Shown: in pieces, positions 63,220 through 64,000 of the stretch | Position numbering within the stretch: the first letter of the stretch is position 1 | How the letters are laid out: each line of letters opens with the position of its first letter | DNA from: Siminovitchia fordii DSM 16014 = CIP 108821 | GTDB taxonomy: Bacteria > Bacillota > Bacilli > Bacillales > Bacillaceae_C | DNA length: 64,000 bases | Direction: 5' to 3' | Assembly: GCF_000374565.1 (NCBI RefSeq) | Contig: NZ_KB894686.1 | Span: 124,001-188,000, forward strand | Notes under the pieces: generated by a model | Told to the model about the DNA's origin: nothing | Database searches by the model: none | Seen by the model: only the letters and a program-made list of their open reading frames with translations | Program-made: the position numbers and the translations under genes

Positions 63220-64000
63220 ATGCTGATAAGCAAAATTTCAATCAACGAGATAAATCCTGCACCTTATAATCCGAGAGTGGATTTAAAACCAGGTGATCCG
63301 GAATACGAAAAATTGAAACGATCAATTCAAGAATTCGGGTATGTTGAACCACTTGTTTGGAATAAGCAGACAGGTAATCTGGTTGGCGGTCATCAGCGTT
63401 TGAAGGTGCTGATCGATGAGGGTGTGACAGAGGTTCAAGTGTCAGTTATTGATATGGACCTCACAAAGGAAAAGGCGCTTAATATTGCTCTAAATAAAAT
63501 AAGCGGTGAATGGGATGACGAAAAATTAGCGGAGTTGCTGCATGAATTATCCCAAAGTTCAATTGGAATAGATTTAACCGGATTCGAGGAAGAGGAGCTG
63601 GACGATCTCATTGCCATTTTACCTTCAGATACGGAAATAGATGATCCAGTCACAGAAGATGAATTCGATGTTCAAGCTGCACTTGAAAATATCAAAGAGC
63701 CTGAAACAAATTATGGTGACGTCTGGAAACTTGGGCGTCATCTTTTAGTTTGTGGTGATGCAACAAAGTCAGAAGACATTGCAAAGCTCATGGGAAACGA
63801 CAAGGCAGATCTCGTAATTACGGATCCTCCTTACAATGTGGCCGTCACCAGTGAATCAAAGGAATTAAGTGAGTCCGGGAGAGATTCCATTCTAAATGAT
63901 GATATGTCAGCAGAGGAATTTGATCAATTTTTAAGTGATGTATTCAAAGGGTATGCAGCTCTTATGAAAGATTCAGCAGCCATATATGTATTTCATGGTT
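63220..64000 (+). CDS. ParB-domain/DNA methyltransferase fusion, incomplete at window end
   Basis: The first 260 residues are visible. Residues 1-90 form a ParB/sulfiredoxin-like domain ('INEINPAPYNPRVDLKPGDP', 'LVGGHQRLKVLIDEGVTEVQ'). After an acidic linker, 'YGDVWKLGRHLLVCGDA' and 'ADLVITDPPYNVAVTSESKE' start an adenine/cytosine-N4-type methyltransferase with the catalytic DPPY at about 202-205. Such enzymes occur in phages next to terminase genes and modify phage DNA. ATG 63220 follows GGAGGTGG. Confidence 0.92.
   Translation, partial: MLISKISINEINPAPYNPRVDLKPGDPEYEKLKRSIQEFGYVEPLVWNKQTGNLVGGHQRLKVLIDEGVTEVQVSVIDMDLTKEKALNIALNKISGEWDDEKLAELLHELSQSSIGIDLTGFEEEELDDLIAILPSDTEIDDPVTEDEFDVQAALENIKEPETNYGDVWKLGRHLLVCGDATKSEDIAKLMGNDKADLVITDPPYNVAVTSESKELSESGRDSILNDDMSAEEFDQFLSDVFKGYAALMKDSAAIYVFHG

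Larger units (their letters stand above)
44602..64000. mobile_element. Skin-like sigK-intervening prophage (partial, continues past window)
   Basis: From the break in sigK to the end of the window genes are phage-like: repressor/Cro pair, ORF6N/ORF6C antirepressor, YqaI-, YqaJ-, RecT-, DnaD- and DnaC-like proteins, DUF1064, XtrA/YqaO and a sigma-like late regulator in skin/PBSX order. The sigK-proximal 5 kb (44710-49195) holds cargo-type genes. The immunity region faces the sigK N-half, whereas in B. subtilis skin the corresponding genes are next to spoIIIC. No large serine recombinase is encoded in the visible part; it is expected near the far end. Late genes (terminase, capsid) are not reached. 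Confidence 0.92.

Overview
The window is a contiguous piece of the chromosome of an endospore-forming Bacillaceae bacterium. Evidence: gene order from 120 to 42271 closely follows the Bacillus subtilis yrbG-spoVB-comN-secDF ... hisS-aspS ... alaS ... greA-pbpI-yrrS-mtnN block; spoVB, a pro-sigma-K gene, GerP-type spore proteins and a BsrA-type 6S RNA are present; and starts use strong GGAGG-type ribosome binding sites with frequent TTG/GTG codons. The species cannot be named from the sequence alone.

Region 1 (1-17878) holds housekeeping genes: envelope and secretion (DUF421 protein, SpoVB flippase, ComN, SecDF), a CDF cation transporter, recJ, apt, relA, dtd, a lipoprotein amidase with three SH3 repeats, and the T-box-controlled hisS-aspS operon. 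Region 2 (17969-20407) is a small accessory group of spore proteins (GerPC-like, three GerPA/GerPF-like, one Hsp20) inserted between aspS and the 6S RNA gene (20605-20800). Region 3 (21010-42271) covers tRNA and sulfur metabolism (tcdA, cymR, iscS, mnmA, T-box alaS, trmR), DNA maintenance (rarA, recD2, ruvX), and cell wall (mltG, pbpI), with greA, ireB and mtnN. Compared with B. subtilis, the two U32 peptidase genes and udk are missing between trmR and greA. pepF (42318-44111, minus) closes the chromosomal part.

Region 4 (about 44602 to the end) is a prophage inserted inside sigK. The sigK reading frame starts normally at 44269, keeps its pro-sequence and sigma region 2, and breaks off after 'ENEIIM' at the place where the B. 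subtilis skin element interrupts sigK. The element carries skin/PBSX-type early genes in the expected order: ImmA-like protease, CI-like repressor, divergent promoters with four 15-bp operators, Cro-like regulator, ORF6N/ORF6C antirepressor, YqaI-, YqaJ-, RecT-, DnaD-like and DnaC-like proteins, DUF1064 nuclease, XtrA/YqaO, and a sigma-like late activator. A ParB/methyltransferase gene then runs off the end. It is therefore a skin-like sigK-intervening element, but its immunity end faces the sigK N-terminal half and no recombinase is visible at this junction.

The most unusual items are in the prophage: a 198-nt minus-strand RNA candidate (57099-57296) with a tRNA acceptor, D-arm and T-arm but about 110 extra bases in the middle, next to an SRAP-domain gene; an iteron cluster that looks like a replication origin inside the initiator gene; a hairpin that masks the xtrA ribosome binding site; and a cassette of small genes joined by a 34-bp near-identical repeat.
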